Assembly: GCF_902859915.1 (NCBI RefSeq)
Contig: NZ_CADIKK010000002.1
Span: forward strand, 186,001-250,000
Direction of reading: 5' to 3'
Source: Paraburkholderia ultramafica
GTDB lineage: Bacteria; Pseudomonadota; Gammaproteobacteria; Burkholderiales; Burkholderiaceae
Length of the DNA stretch: 64,000 nucleotides
Position 1 is the stretch's first letter; each line of letters starts with the position of its first letter. The position numbers and the translations under genes were made by a program. The notes under the pieces were generated by a model that was not told the DNA's origin, did no database searches, and was given only the letters and a program-made list of their open reading frames with translations. Below are positions 8,499 through 17,917 of this stretch, one piece after another.

Positions 8499-8921
8499 AT
8501 GGACCGACCTGACGCCGCCAATCCGTTTGGCGATTTCACCAAAATGCTGGAGCAGTTCAAGCTCCCCGGCTTCGACGTTCCCGCCATCATGGAAGCGCGG
8601 CGCAAGGACATGGAAGCACTGGTCCAGGCGAATCAGACGGCCTTCCAGGGGATGCAGTCGCTTGCGCAGAAGCAGGCCGACATGTTGCGCTCGACCTTGG
8701 GCGAGCTGCAGTCGTTGACGGGGCAGTTGTCGGCCGGCGGCGCCGCGCCTTCGGCGAAAACCGCCGAGCTGATCCAGCAGAGTTTGCACAAGGCGCTCGC
8801 CGATATGCAGCAACTGGCGCAAGCCGCTTATCAGACGCAAACGGAGTCGTATGCGGTGATCGCAAAACGCGTAGAAGAGAATGTGCAGGAGCTCAAGTCG
8901 CTCTTGCAGCAGAAAAAGTAG
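8499..8921 (+). CDS. Phasin-family protein
   Basis: A 140-residue helical protein with a strong AAGGAGG ribosome site. It has the phasin build: a short N-terminal segment with 'MLEQFKLPGFDVPAIMEARR', then long amphipathic helices rich in Gln, Ala and Leu ('NQTAFQGMQSLAQKQADML', 'YAVIAKRVEENVQELKSLLQ'). Phasins coat polyhydroxyalkanoate granules in the cytoplasm. Many Burkholderiaceae have several paralogues and not all are proven granule proteins. It is monocistronic, with a terminator at 8992-9029. Confidence 0.8.
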   Translation: MDRPDAANPFGDFTKMLEQFKLPGFDVPAIMEARRKDMEALVQANQTAFQGMQSLAQKQADMLRSTLGELQSLTGQLSAGGAAPSAKTAELIQQSLHKALADMQQLAQAAYQTQTESYAVIAKRVEENVQELKSLLQQKK

Positions 8922-8991
8922 CGGGCGCTAAAGCGTCGAGTCGCTCGATTCGATTGCGACGCGTCTCGTCTCGTTTCTCCGAGCAATGGAT

Positions 8992-9029
8992 ACCGTGGAT
9001 GGCCATCGAGTCATCCGCGGTTTTTTTTT
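8992..9029 (+). terminator. Terminator of the phasin gene
   Basis: ACCGTGGATG (8992-9001) pairs with CATCCGCGGT (9012-9021) through one G-U pair and is followed by nine T. It overlaps the stop codon and the last codons of the convergent metallopeptidase gene. Confidence 0.85.
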
Positions 9030-10195
9030 GCCTTGATTTTTGTGTTGGGGATGATTGCCTCTTGCGCAACCTGCACCGGCAACTGCCCCGCAGCGACCTG
9101 TCCCGCCGGCGTCGCCGTCTCACGCGGATGCGACTTGTCGCTCGCCTCCTCGATCACCCGATGCACGAAGCGCAGCTTGTCCACCACCGGCGCGGCCAAT
9201 GTGAACGGATAGCCATCCGCCATCCCAAGACTGCGGTTCAGGCTGTTCAACGCATAGGTGAGCGGAAACCAGCGCTTCATCAGATTCTCGAAGCTGGCGT
9301 CCTCGACCGGGGTACGGTCGGTGAGCGTCGGCTCGCTCGGATCGTCGGGCAGCAGCGCGACGCCGTACGAAGTCGACGTATCCAGCACGTCGACGATCAG
9401 CATGTAGTGCGCCCACGTCTCCGCCCAATCCTCCCACGGGTGCATCGTCGCATACGCGCTGATGTACGACGCCTGCCAGTCGGCCGGCGTGCCGTTGCGA
9501 TAGTACGCGTTCAACGCCTCGCCGTAGTCGACGCTCTCGTCGCCGAACAGTTTGCGGTAGGGCTCGAGCCAGCGCGGGTTGTTCTCAACTAGCTGGCTGA
9601 AATAGTAGTGGCCGGTTTCGTGGCGGAAGTGGCCGAGCAGCGTCCGATACGGTTCGCCCATCGCGGTCCGCACCTTCTCGCGGTGCGCGTCGTCGGCCTC
9701 CGCGATGTTCAGCGTGATCAGTCCATTGTCATGGCCGGTCATCACGCGCGAACCGTCGCCGCCGTCCTCGAGAAATTCGAACGCGAGGCCATGTTCGGGG
9801 TCCGCCTGGCGCGACTTCACGTCGAGGCCGAGTCCCGCCAAGGTATAGAGCAGGCGCCGCTTCGCCGTCTCCAGCCGATACCAGTAGAGCCGGTTGTCCG
9901 GCGCGCTCAAATTCGGAATCGTGCGGGTCAGCTGGCAGGCGCGGCACAAGACGTCGGGCGAGTCGGCGGGGATCATCCAGTTGCAGACGTTTTCGACCGC
10001 GTAGTTGTGGCACTGGCGAAACAGTGCGCCGTCCGCGCCGGGATGCAGGCTGCGCCAGCGTCCTTCGCCGGCGTCTTCGAACGCGCTGATCTCCGCCAGT
10101 TCAGGTACGTAGCCGAGCAACGACTCGCACCGTTCGCAGCGAACGTTTTCGAAAAACACGAGGTGCGAGCAGCGATTGCAGTGGAAGGTTTTCAT
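9011..10195 (-). CDS. Zinc-ribbon HExxH metallopeptidase (COG4307 type)
   Basis: The protein has 394 residues from ATG 10195 (MKTFHCNRC). The N-terminal zinc ribbon has CxxC pairs at C6/C9 and C20/C23, and further Cys at 62, 71, 84 and 87 could bind a second metal. The peptidase signature HETGH is at residues 192-196. It is followed by 'ESVDYGEALNAYY' and 'HPWEDWAETWAHY', where the third metal ligand is expected. The C-terminus is Lys-rich. No signal peptide, so cytosolic. The peptidase is divergent from module A (transglutaminase, permuted GS-like and ATP-grasp ligases, alpha-E). That suggests a shared job in making or trimming peptide modifications; the substrate is unknown. Confidence 0.8.
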   Translation of the reverse strand: MKTFHCNRCSHLVFFENVRCERCESLLGYVPELAEISAFEDAGEGRWRSLHPGADGALFRQCHNYAVENVCNWMIPADSPDVLCRACQLTRTIPNLSAPDNRLYWYRLETAKRRLLYTLAGLGLDVKSRQADPEHGLAFEFLEDGGDGSRVMTGHDNGLITLNIAEADDAHREKVRTAMGEPYRTLLGHFRHETGHYYFSQLVENNPRWLEPYRKLFGDESVDYGEALNAYYRNGTPADWQASYISAYATMHPWEDWAETWAHYMLIVDVLDTSTSYGVALLPDDPSEPTLTDRTPVEDASFENLMKRWFPLTYALNSLNRSLGMADGYPFTLAAPVVDKLRFVHRVIEEASDKSHPRETATPAGQVAAGQLPVQVAQEAIIPNTKIKAKKNRG

Positions 10196-10515
10196 CGGTC
10201 GAGCCCGGGAGGAAGTGGCGGTCGTGAGCGAAGACCCGCCGCAATCTTCATGCCGCATTTGCCAGAGGTCACTGGTTTAACGCACATTACGTACATGATC
10301 GTGCATGGGCGCTGCGCCGCTTTGGTGCGCGGCTTTGCAACGGGCAGGGCAATCCGCGCGGTTCGATCGTCCGGACGGTCGGCCACGCGCGGCAGACTTC
10401 GCAGCAGGCGGTGATCCGGGCCGTACACGCCGTTCACACGGCTTTCGCGCTCGTTCTATAAACGGCATGAAGCTTGCTTTTTGGCGGGCTGCCATCCTTC
10501 GTCCAGGAGTCCGGT
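10196..10515. other. Divergent promoter region of module A and the metallopeptidase
   Basis: This 320-base gap carries the promoters of both directions. No small gene or clear dyad was found. It ends with AGGAG at 10505-10509, which fixes the start of the next gene. Confidence 0.45.
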
Positions 10516-13500
10516 GTGTCCATACGCGTCGCGTTGCATCATGTCACACATTACCGCTACGACAGGCTGGTCGCCCTGTCGCCCCAAGTCGTGCGTCTCA
10601 GGCCTGCGCCGCATTGCCGGACCCCGATCCTCGCTTATTCGATGCGGGTCGAGCCAGCCGAACACTTCATCAACTGGCAGCAGGACGCGTTCGCCAACTA
10701 TCAGGCGCGCCTCGTCTTTCCCGAGAAGACGCGCGAATTCAAGGTGACCGTGGATCTGGTCGCCGAGATGGCCGTGTATAACCCGTTCGACTTCTTTCTC
10801 GAACCATCGGCCGAGCAGTTCCCGTTCGACTACGCGCCCAGCCTCGCGCTCGAACTCGCGCCGTACCGCATCAAGCGTCCGATGACGCCGCGCTTCGCCG
10901 AGTTCGTCGCGAGCATCGACCGCACGCCGGCCCGCACCGCCGACTTCCTCGTCGCGCTGAATCAGCGGCTGCAACGCGAGATCCGCTACCTGATCCGCAT
11001 GGAGCCGGGCGTGCAGACGCCCGAGGAAACGCTCGTAAGCGCCGCGGGATCGTGCCGCGATTCGGGCTGGCTGCTGGTGGAAACCTTGCGGCAACTCGGA
11101 CTGGCGGCGCGCTTCGTGTCCGGCTATCTGCTGCAACTCGCGCCCGACGTCAAATCCATCGACGGCCCGAGCGGCACCGAAGTCGACTTCACCGATCTGC
11201 ACGCGTGGTGCGAGGTCTACTTGCCGGGCGCGGGCTGGATCGGCCTCGATCCAACCTCGGGACTGCTCGCGGGCGAAGGGCATATCCCGGTCGCTTGCAC
11301 GCCGGAGCCGGGCAGCGCGGCGCCGATCTCCGGCGCGGTCGACGAGTCCGAAGTCGAGTTCGAGCACACGATGTCGATCGAACGGGTGCTGGAGACGCCG
11401 CGCGTCACCAAGCCGTATAGCGAAACGGTGTGGGGCGACGTGCTGAAGATGGGCGCGCAGGTCGACCGGCAGCTTGCCGACATGGACGTGCGCCTGACGA
11501 TGGGCGGCGAGCCGACCTTCGTGTCGGTGCGCGATCGCGACGCCGCGGAATGGAACACCGACGCGCTCGGCCCGACCAAGCGCGGTTATGCGGTCGCGCT
11601 GATAGAGAAGCTGCGCGCGCGCTACGGCGCGAACGGCTTCCTGCATATCGGCCAGGGCAAGTGGTATCCGGGCGAGCAGTTGCCGCGCTGGGCGATGTCG
11701 CTCTATTGGCGCGCCGACGGCGAGCCTTGCTGGCAGAACCCGGCGCTGTTCGCCGACGAGCGCGAGCCTGGCCGCTACACGGCCGGCGACGCGCAACGTT
11801 TCCTCGCGCATCTCACGACCAGGCTGTCGCTCGACACGGACTGCATCCAGCCCGGTTTCGAAGACGTCTGGTACTACCTGTGGCGCGAGCGCCGCTTGCC
11901 GGTCAATGTCGATCCGTTCGACGCGCGGCTCGACGACGAACTGGAGCGCGCGCGTTTGCGTCGCGTGTTCGATGCGGGGCTCGGCGGCGCGACCGGTTAT
12001 GTGCTGCCGCTCGCCCGCGAACGAGACGTGCCGCACGACGCGCCGAAGTGGGTCAGCGGCCGCTGGTTCTTCCGCGACGAGCGCATGTACCTGATTCCTG
12101 GCGACTCGCCGATGGGTTATCGGCTGCCGCTCGACGCGCTGCCGTGGGTGTCGAAGACCGACTATCCGTATCAGCACGCGCACGATCCGTTCGCGCCGCC
12201 GGTGCCGTTGCGTTCGGCCGCGCAGTTGCGGATGCAATACGACGTGGAGCAGTACGACGGCGAGCAGCGTGCCGCGACCTCGAACCCGGCCGCGGACGAG
12301 GCACGGCAGGCCGCCGCGTTGTCGCGGTCGGCGGCGGACCTGCTGAGCGGCAGGGCGGGCAGCGGCGTGCCGGCCTACGCCCGCCAGCCTGGCGACGAGC
12401 AGGCGCCGGCGCGCGGGCGGTCGTCGAAGGAAACACTGCGCACGGCGATCTGCGTCGAAGCGCGCGACCCGAAACGCGCCGCCGGTCCGAAAGCCGAAAC
12501 GGACGCGTTCGGCAGCGGCCGCACGCTGCTGCATGTATTCATGCCACCGCTCACTGAACTCGACGATTACCTCGACCTGCTCGCTGCGGTCGAAGCGACG
12601 GCGGCCGAGTTGCAGATGCAGGTGGTGCTCGAAGGCTATCCGCCGCCGCGCGACGCGCGTCTGAACGTGTTGCAGGTGACGCCCGACCCCGGCGTGATCG
12701 AGGTGAACATTCATCCGGCCGCGAACTGGGAGCAATTGGTCGACCACACCGAGTACCTGTATCAGTCGGCGGCGCAAAGCTATCTCAGCAGCGAGAAGTT
12801 CATGACCGACGGGCGGCACACCGGCACCGGCGGCGGCAATCACTTCGTGCTGGGCGGCGCGACGCCCGCCGACAGTCCGTTCCTGCGCCGGCCCGATCTG
12901 CTCGCGAGTCTGATCGCGTACTGGCACAACCATCCGTCGCTGTCGTACCTGTTCTCGGGGCTGTTCATCGGGCCGACCAGCCAGGCGCCGCGTATCGACG
13001 AAGCGCGCAACGATCAGGTCTACGAACTCGAAGTCGCGTTCCGCGAGTTGCAGCGGCAGATCGACCTGCTCGGCGGCCGCGATAGCGCGAACCTGCCCGC
13101 GTGGATGATCGACCGCTCGTTGCGCAACATCCTGATCGACGTGACGGGCAACACGCACCGCGCCGAGTTCTGCATCGACAAACTCTATTCACCCGACGGC
13201 CCGACCGGACGCCTCGGCCTGCTCGAATTGCGCGGCTTCGAGATGCCGCCGCACGCGCGCATGAGTCTCGTGCAGCAGCTGTTGCTGCGCGCGCTGGTGG
13301 CGCGCTTCTGGCACACGCCGTACACGCAGCGGCTCACGCGCTGGGGCACCGAGCTGCATGACCGCTTCCTGCTCGGTACTTTCGTGAAGATGGATTTCGA
13401 CGACGTGCTCGGCGAGTTGAACCGCGCCGGTTTCGCGTTCGACAGCAGCTGGTTCGCGCCGCATTTCGAATTCCGCTTCCCGCTGGTCGGCGCGACCACG

Positions 13501-14016
13501 GTGAGCGGCGTCTCGCTGACGATCCGCAACGCCCTCGAACCCTGGCACGTGATGGGCGAAGAGGGTTCGGCGGGCGGCACGGTGCGTTATGTGGACTCGT
13601 CGGTGGAGCGGCTCGAAGTGTGCGCGCTCGGTCTGAACGACAACCGCCATGTGCTGACCGTCAACGGCGTGCCGGTGCCGTTGCAGCCGACCGGCCGCGT
13701 CAGCGAATACGTGGCCGGCGTGCGCTTTCGCGCATGGTCGCAACCGTCGGCGCTGCATCCGACCATCGGCGTGGACGCGCCGCTCACTTTCGATCTGGTC
13801 GATACATGGAGCGGCCGCTCGATGGGCGGGTGCCAGTATCATGTCGCTCATCCGGGCGGGCGCAATTACCAGACCTTCCCGGTCAACGCCTACGAGGCGG
13901 AGAGCCGGCGGCGCGCGCGCTTCTTCGCGTCGGGTCATACGCCGGGGCCGCTCACGGTCGACCTGCCGCAGCGCAGTCTCGAGTTTCCGTTCACGCTCGA
14001 TCTGCGCTACTGGTGA
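10516..14016 (+). CDS. Transglutaminase-like protease fused to DUF2126 (permuted GS-like amidoligase)
   Basis: A 1166-residue cytosolic protein starting at GTG 10516 (AGGAG 6 bases upstream). Residues 1-270 are a transglutaminase-like cysteine peptidase domain: beta-rich N-part, then the triad Cys180 (in GSCRDSGW), His229 (LHAWCEVYLPG) and Asp245 (GLDPTSG). From about residue 310 to the end is DUF2126/COG4196, starting 'LTMGGEPTFVSVRDRDAAEW'. It includes 'HIGQGKWYPGEQLPRWAMSL', the invariant-looking 'PDPGVIEVNIHPA' and 'TDGRHTGTGGGNHFVLGG'. Comparative genomics (Iyer, Aravind and colleagues, 2009) interprets DUF2126 as a circularly permuted glutamine-synthetase-like ligase. The domain is interrupted by a low-complexity Ala/Gly/Arg stretch near residues 580-670. 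First gene of module A. Confidence 0.9.
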   Translation: MSIRVALHHVTHYRYDRLVALSPQVVRLRPAPHCRTPILAYSMRVEPAEHFINWQQDAFANYQARLVFPEKTREFKVTVDLVAEMAVYNPFDFFLEPSAEQFPFDYAPSLALELAPYRIKRPMTPRFAEFVASIDRTPARTADFLVALNQRLQREIRYLIRMEPGVQTPEETLVSAAGSCRDSGWLLVETLRQLGLAARFVSGYLLQLAPDVKSIDGPSGTEVDFTDLHAWCEVYLPGAGWIGLDPTSGLLAGEGHIPVACTPEPGSAAPISGAVDESEVEFEHTMSIERVLETPRVTKPYSETVWGDVLKMGAQVDRQLADMDVRLTMGGEPTFVSVRDRDAAEWNTDALGPTKRGYAVALIEKLRARYGANGFLHIGQGKWYPGEQLPRWAMSLYWRADGEPCWQNPALFADEREPGRYTAGDAQRFLAHLTTRLSLDTDCIQPGFEDVWYYLWRERRLPVNVDPFDARLDDELERARLRRVFDAGLGGATGYVLPLARERDVPHDAPKWVSGRWFFRDERMYLIPGDSPMGYRLPLDALPWVSKTDYPYQHAHDPFAPPVPLRSAAQLRMQYDVEQYDGEQRAATSNPAADEARQAAALSRSAADLLSGRAGSGVPAYARQPGDEQAPARGRSSKETLRTAICVEARDPKRAAGPKAETDAFGSGRTLLHVFMPPLTELDDYLDLLAAVEATAAELQMQVVLEGYPPPRDARLNVLQVTPDPGVIEVNIHPAANWEQLVDHTEYLYQSAAQSYLSSEKFMTDGRHTGTGGGNHFVLGGATPADSPFLRRPDLLASLIAYWHNHPSLSYLFSGLFIGPTSQAPRIDEARNDQVYELEVAFRELQRQIDLLGGRDSANLPAWMIDRSLRNILIDVTGNTHRAEFCIDKLYSPDGPTGRLGLLELRGFEMPPHARMSLVQQLLLRALVARFWHTPYTQRLTRWGTELHDRFLLGTFVKMDFDDVLGELNRAGFAFDSSWFAPHFEFRFPLVGATTVSGVSLTIRNALEPWHVMGEEGSAGGTVRYVDSSVERLEVCALGLNDNRHVLTVNGVPVPLQPTGRVSEYVAGVRFRAWSQPSALHPTIGVDAPLTFDLVDTWSGRSMGGCQYHVAHPGGRNYQTFPVNAYEAESRRRARFFASGHTPGPLTVDLPQRSLEFPFTLDLRYW

Positions 14017-14045
14017 AACCCACACACGCTTAGAACGACACGACC

Positions 14046-16706
14046 TTGGCCTTTCAATCGACTTTTCCCTTCGAAGCGTCCGCGGCGCGCGCGGACGCTT
14101 TGTCCCTGTTGCGGCTGTTGCCGGGCTACGACGGGCATTGGGACGAGTTGCGCGACGCGTCGGGCGCGCTGCGCGAGCCGTGGCGGCAATTCTTCGAGCG
14201 GCTCGGCGAAGACGGTGTCGCGCGGCTGGAAGATCACTGCGCATCGATCGCGCAGCAGATCCGCGATAACGACATCAGCTACAACGTCTACGCGGATAAC
14301 GGCGAGTCCCGGCCATGGGCGCTCGACCTGCTGCCGTTCCTGATCAGCGAGGACGAATGGGCGCATATCGAGCGCGGCGTGACGCAGCGCGCGCATCTGC
14401 TCAATGCGATCGTCGCCGACGTCTATGGGCCGCAGACCTTGCTCGAACGCGGGCAACTGCCGCCCGCGCTGGTGTTCGGGCATCCCGGCTATCTGCGTTC
14501 CGTGAAGGGGTACACGCCGCCTGGCGGCCAGTTCCTGCAAGTGGTCGCGGTCGACCTCGCGCGCACCCCGGATGGCGACTGGACCGTGACGGCGCATCGC
14601 ACCGAGGCGCCGTCGGGTCTCGGTTACGCACTGGAAAACCGGCTGATCGTGTCGACGCTGTTCGCCGATCCGTTCCGCTCGATGCACGTGAGCCGCCTCG
14701 CGCCGACCTATTCGCAACTGATCGCGACGCTCGCGCAGTCGGCGCAGGCGACGATGCGTCACAACGATGGCGCCGGCGCCGACGCGTCGCCGCGTATCGC
14801 GTTGCTCACGCCGGGGCCGTTTAGCGAAACCTATTTCGAGCACGTGTTTCTCGCGCGCTATCTCGGCGTCACGCTGGTCGAAGGCAAGGACCTGACCGTG
14901 CGCGACGACATGCTCTACCTGAAGACGCTCGGCGGGCTCGAACGCGTACACGTCGTGCTGCGCCGTCTCGACGACGCGTTCTGCGACCCGGTCGAACTGC
15001 GCGCCGATTCGAGCATCGGCGTGCCTGGCCTGTTGCAGGTGATGCGCGCGGGCAACGTGATCGTCTCGAACGTGCCGGGTTCGGGCTTTGTCGAGTCGCC
15101 GGCCTTGCACGGTTTTCTGCCGGGCATCGCCGAGGTGCTGCTCGACGAAGACCTCGTGCTGCCGAGCGTCGCGACCTGGTGGTGCGGCGAAGAGGCGGCG
15201 CGCGAGCATGCGGTCACGCGGCTGGACGAAGCGTTCATCGTGCCGACCTGGCCGGTCGCGGGGCGTGATGCGCCGCCTGGCATCGAGCACGGCAGGCAGA
15301 AGCTGTCGACGTGGCGCGAGCGCATCGAGTCGATGCCGGATACCTATACGATCCAGCAAGTGCAGCGCTATTCGTGCACGCCGCGTTACGAGGACGGCAC
15401 CATCGGCCGCCGTCCGTCGGTGTTGCGCGCCTACGCGATTGCTGACGTCAACGGCGGCTGGCATGTGATGCCTGGCGGCTTCACGCGGATGGCCGCCGAA
15501 CGCCAGGCGACGGTGTCGATGCAGTATGGCGGCAGCAGCGTCGACACCTGGGTGCTGTCGAGCCAGCCGACCTCGACCTTCACGCTGCTGCCTTCGCCGA
15601 TGCAGCCCGCCGACCTCGCGCGCAAGCATCGCACCGTGTCGAGCCGCGCGGCGGAAAATCTGTTCTGGGCCGGACGTTACGGCGAACGCGCCGAAAACAA
15701 TGTGCGGCTGCTGCGGCTGATTCTCGACTCGCTGGAAGGCAACGATGCCGACGCGATGTTTCCGACCCTGGTCGAACTCGCGATGCAGTGTGGCCTCGTG
15801 CAATTTGGCGATATGTTTTCGCCGCATTCGCCGCAAGCGTTCGAACGGGCCTTGGTCGCGAATTTGAGCGAGAGCACCGGAGCTGTGAGCATCGGCCAGA
15901 ACCTGAACTGCCAGGCGCGCTCGAGTGGCGAAGTGCGTGGGCGGCTGTCGAACGATCACTGGCGCACGATTCTCGCATCGCGCAACGACTTCCGCGATGC
16001 GTTGCAGACACTGATGCCGGCTGCGGAGTTCGGCGGCGGTTCGTCGTCGCAAGGCAATGGGAATGGCAACGGTAGCGGTAGCGCGAATGGCCGCAGCGAA
16101 CGCTACGACCGTTATGACCGCGTGACCTTGGTGAACGCGCTCGAACGGCTGTCGGTGCAATTGTCGGCGATCAGCGGCGCGCAAGGCGACCGCATGACGC
16201 GCGACGAAGCCTGGCGCCTGCTGTTCGTGGGGCGCCACATCGAACGCGTGTCGGCGATGACGTCATTTCTGCGCGTGGTCGCCGACAACGGTCAACTCGC
16301 CACGCCCGCCGGCTTCGATCTGTTGTTGCAACTGTTCGACAGCACGCTGACCTACCGCTCGCTCTATCCGGGCCGCTTCGAAGTGCCGGCCTTGCTCGAC
16401 CTGCTGGTAATCGAGCCGACCAACCCGCGTGGCATCTACGGCGTGTACGAGCGTCTGCGTAACAAGCTCGATGAGATTGCGGTGGCCGCGGGCAGCGTGC
16501 GGCATCGTCCGTTCGCGGAGTTGATGCCGCCCGCCGCGTCGTTGCCGTCGCTGGAAGCGCTGTGCGAAGTCGACGAAAACGGCGCATACGGCCAGCTGAT
16601 CACGGTCTGCGATCAGATCGGCGGATTTGTCGGCGCGGCCGCGCATGAAATCAGCGCGCGCTATTTCAGTCACGCGAGCACGGTCGCCTCACAGGTGTGG
16701 TCATGA
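14046..16706 (+). CDS. Circularly permuted ATP-grasp ligase fused to alpha-E domain
   Basis: An 886-residue fusion. Residues 1-510 are the COG2308 permuted ATP-grasp ligase, with 'NVYADNGESRPWALDLLPFL', 'LLTPGPFSETYFEHVFLARY' and 'LVEGKDLTVRDDMLYLK'. 'DSSIGVPGLLQVMRAGNVIV' and the C-terminal 'VSMQYGGSSVDTWVLS' follow. Residues about 530-886 are the helical alpha-E (COG2307) domain, with 'SSRAAENLFWAGRYGERAEN' and 'RLLFVGRHIERVSAMTSFLR'. The start is TTG 14046, 29 bases after the previous stop, with a weak ribosome site. A Gly/Asn/Ser linker lies near residues 660-680. ATP-grasp enzymes make amide bonds via acyl phosphates. The substrate here is unknown, and the prediction is a peptide-tagging ligase. 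Module B has the same two domains as separate genes. Confidence 0.9.
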   Translation: MAFQSTFPFEASAARADALSLLRLLPGYDGHWDELRDASGALREPWRQFFERLGEDGVARLEDHCASIAQQIRDNDISYNVYADNGESRPWALDLLPFLISEDEWAHIERGVTQRAHLLNAIVADVYGPQTLLERGQLPPALVFGHPGYLRSVKGYTPPGGQFLQVVAVDLARTPDGDWTVTAHRTEAPSGLGYALENRLIVSTLFADPFRSMHVSRLAPTYSQLIATLAQSAQATMRHNDGAGADASPRIALLTPGPFSETYFEHVFLARYLGVTLVEGKDLTVRDDMLYLKTLGGLERVHVVLRRLDDAFCDPVELRADSSIGVPGLLQVMRAGNVIVSNVPGSGFVESPALHGFLPGIAEVLLDEDLVLPSVATWWCGEEAAREHAVTRLDEAFIVPTWPVAGRDAPPGIEHGRQKLSTWRERIESMPDTYTIQQVQRYSCTPRYEDGTIGRRPSVLRAYAIADVNGGWHVMPGGFTRMAAERQATVSMQYGGSSVDTWVLSSQPTSTFTLLPSPMQPADLARKHRTVSSRAAENLFWAGRYGERAENNVRLLRLILDSLEGNDADAMFPTLVELAMQCGLVQFGDMFSPHSPQAFERALVANLSESTGAVSIGQNLNCQARSSGEVRGRLSNDHWRTILASRNDFRDALQTLMPAAEFGGGSSSQGNGNGNGSGSANGRSERYDRYDRVTLVNALERLSVQLSAISGAQGDRMTRDEAWRLLFVGRHIERVSAMTSFLRVVADNGQLATPAGFDLLLQLFDSTLTYRSLYPGRFEVPALLDLLVIEPTNPRGIYGVYERLRNKLDEIAVAAGSVRHRPFAELMPPAASLPSLEALCEVDENGAYGQLITVCDQIGGFVGAAAHEISARYFSHASTVASQVWS

Positions 16707-17593
16707 AGAATGCGCCGACCGTGCTGTCCGTTGCGCATCGCACGACTTACCGTTATGCCACGTATGTGGAGACCGCGCAGCATCTCGCGACGATCCGGCC
16801 GATTGCCTGTTCGTGGCAGCGGGTGGTCTCGCACAGCGAGCGGATCGAACCGGAGCCGTCGTATCTGAACAGCCGTATCGATGCGTTCGGCAATGACGTG
16901 CTGTACTTCGCGCTGGATACGCCGCACGAGCGCCTGCAACTCGTCAGCGAAACCACGGTGTCGCTGACGCCGCGCTGGACCGACCTCGATCCCGACGCCA
17001 CACCCGCATGGGAAGAGATGGCCGACGCGCTGGAGTTTCGCGTCGGCGGCCAGTTCCGGCCCGAGGTCGAGTTCTGTTTCGCGTCGCCGAATATCGTGCC
17101 GCGGCCGTCGCTGCGCGCCTATGCGTTGCCGAGCTTTCCGCCCGGCCGGCCGATCGCCGCGGGCGCGATCGATCTGATGCACCGGATTCATGAGGACTTC
17201 GCGTACAAACCCTCGGCGACTATGTTCGATACGCCCGCCGAGCGTGCGTTCGAACTGAAGAGCGGCGTGTGCCAGGACTTCGCGCAGGTGATGATCGGCT
17301 GCTTGCGCTCGCTGGGTTTGCCGGCGCGCTATGTCAGTGGTTATCTGCGTAACGATCCGCCGCCGGGGCAGCCGCGCTTGATCGGGGCGGATGCGTCGCA
17401 TGCGTGGGTGTCGGTGCATTGCCCCGGTAGCGGCTGGATCGATCTCGATCCGACCAATGACGTGCTGGCCGATGTCGATCACGTGACGCTCGCAATCGGC
17501 CGCGACTACAGCGACGTGTCGTTGCTGCGCGGAATGATTCTTGGCGGCGGCGCGCATCGGGTGGAAGTGGGCGTGACGGTGCTCGCGCTTTAG
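16703..17593 (+). CDS. Transglutaminase-like cysteine peptidase (COG1305)
   Basis: A 296-residue protein starting at ATG 16703, which overlaps the previous stop in an ATGA arrangement, with AGGTG upstream. It has the N-terminal beta domain of the family ('VAHRTTYRYATYVETAQHLA'). The catalytic core follows: 'ELKSGVCQDFAQVMIGCLRS' (nucleophile Cys), 'GADASHAWVSVHCPGSGWID' (His) and 'LDPTND' (Asp). No signal peptide. Translation is probably coupled to the ATP-grasp/alpha-E gene. In module A it is the second transglutaminase, the first being fused to DUF2126. The family may hydrolyse or transfer peptides at Gln side chains or at isopeptide links. Confidence 0.9.
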   Translation: MKNAPTVLSVAHRTTYRYATYVETAQHLATIRPIACSWQRVVSHSERIEPEPSYLNSRIDAFGNDVLYFALDTPHERLQLVSETTVSLTPRWTDLDPDATPAWEEMADALEFRVGGQFRPEVEFCFASPNIVPRPSLRAYALPSFPPGRPIAAGAIDLMHRIHEDFAYKPSATMFDTPAERAFELKSGVCQDFAQVMIGCLRSLGLPARYVSGYLRNDPPPGQPRLIGADASHAWVSVHCPGSGWIDLDPTNDVLADVDHVTLAIGRDYSDVSLLRGMILGGGAHRVEVGVTVLAL

Positions 17594-17676
17594 TCCTTCT
17601 GGCAAGTCTCTCTCTGCGTGGACTGATGCCGGCGAGGTGCCGCGCATCGGTCGTGGCGCTCGTTTCATGCCGACTT

Positions 17677-17784
17677 GGTCTGGTTGTTTTGGTGAAAAGC
17701 GATTCGCCGATCAAGACCGTGGTCGATCTGAACGGTAAGAAAGTCTCGACCACCATAAGACGTTATTCGTCGAGCCGTCCTTAG
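17677..17784 (+). pseudogene. Fragment of an ABC-transporter substrate-binding protein
   Basis: About 25 codons read 'GLVVLVKSDSPIKTVVDLNG' followed by KKVSTT, typical of the second strand and helix of periplasmic binding proteins of the NitT/TauT/tripartite type ('SPIKTVADLKGKKV'-like). Nothing recognisable flanks it and the frame ends at TAG 17784. It is a short relic between module A and the MarR genes. Confidence 0.5.
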
Positions 17785-17889
17785 ATTTTGAATGGTGCGC
17801 CGAACATTAAGCCGCTACTGCGAACTTGTCTATCTGAGGATTGCCAGTTCCGCTGACAGCACCCCCGAGGCGAAATAAAACTTGACGCT

Positions 17890-17901
17890 GTGCGTATGCA
17901 C
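17890..17901. promoter_or_regulatory. Operator-like dyad, copy 1 (GTGCGTATGCAC)
   Basis: GTGC-GTAT-GCAC, 17 bases before the first MarR start. It is the exact reverse complement of copy 3 at 18904-18915, and copies 1 and 3 are both followed by ATAT. MarR proteins bind dyads of this size in their own promoters. Confidence 0.7.
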
Positions 17902-17917
17902 ATATAGACTGCTCACC

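Noticed and set aside
8921..8940. GGCGCTAAAGCG after the phasin gene as another copy of the hairpin-leader core
   Set aside because: Only the central 11 bases resemble the core; the outer stem and the ATGGGA and ribosome-site context are missing.
10456..13158. A 900-codon minus-strand frame opposite the transglutaminase/DUF2126 gene
   Set aside because: Composition is Arg/Gln-rich shadow sequence without domains, whereas the plus strand carries two complete domains and a ribosome site.
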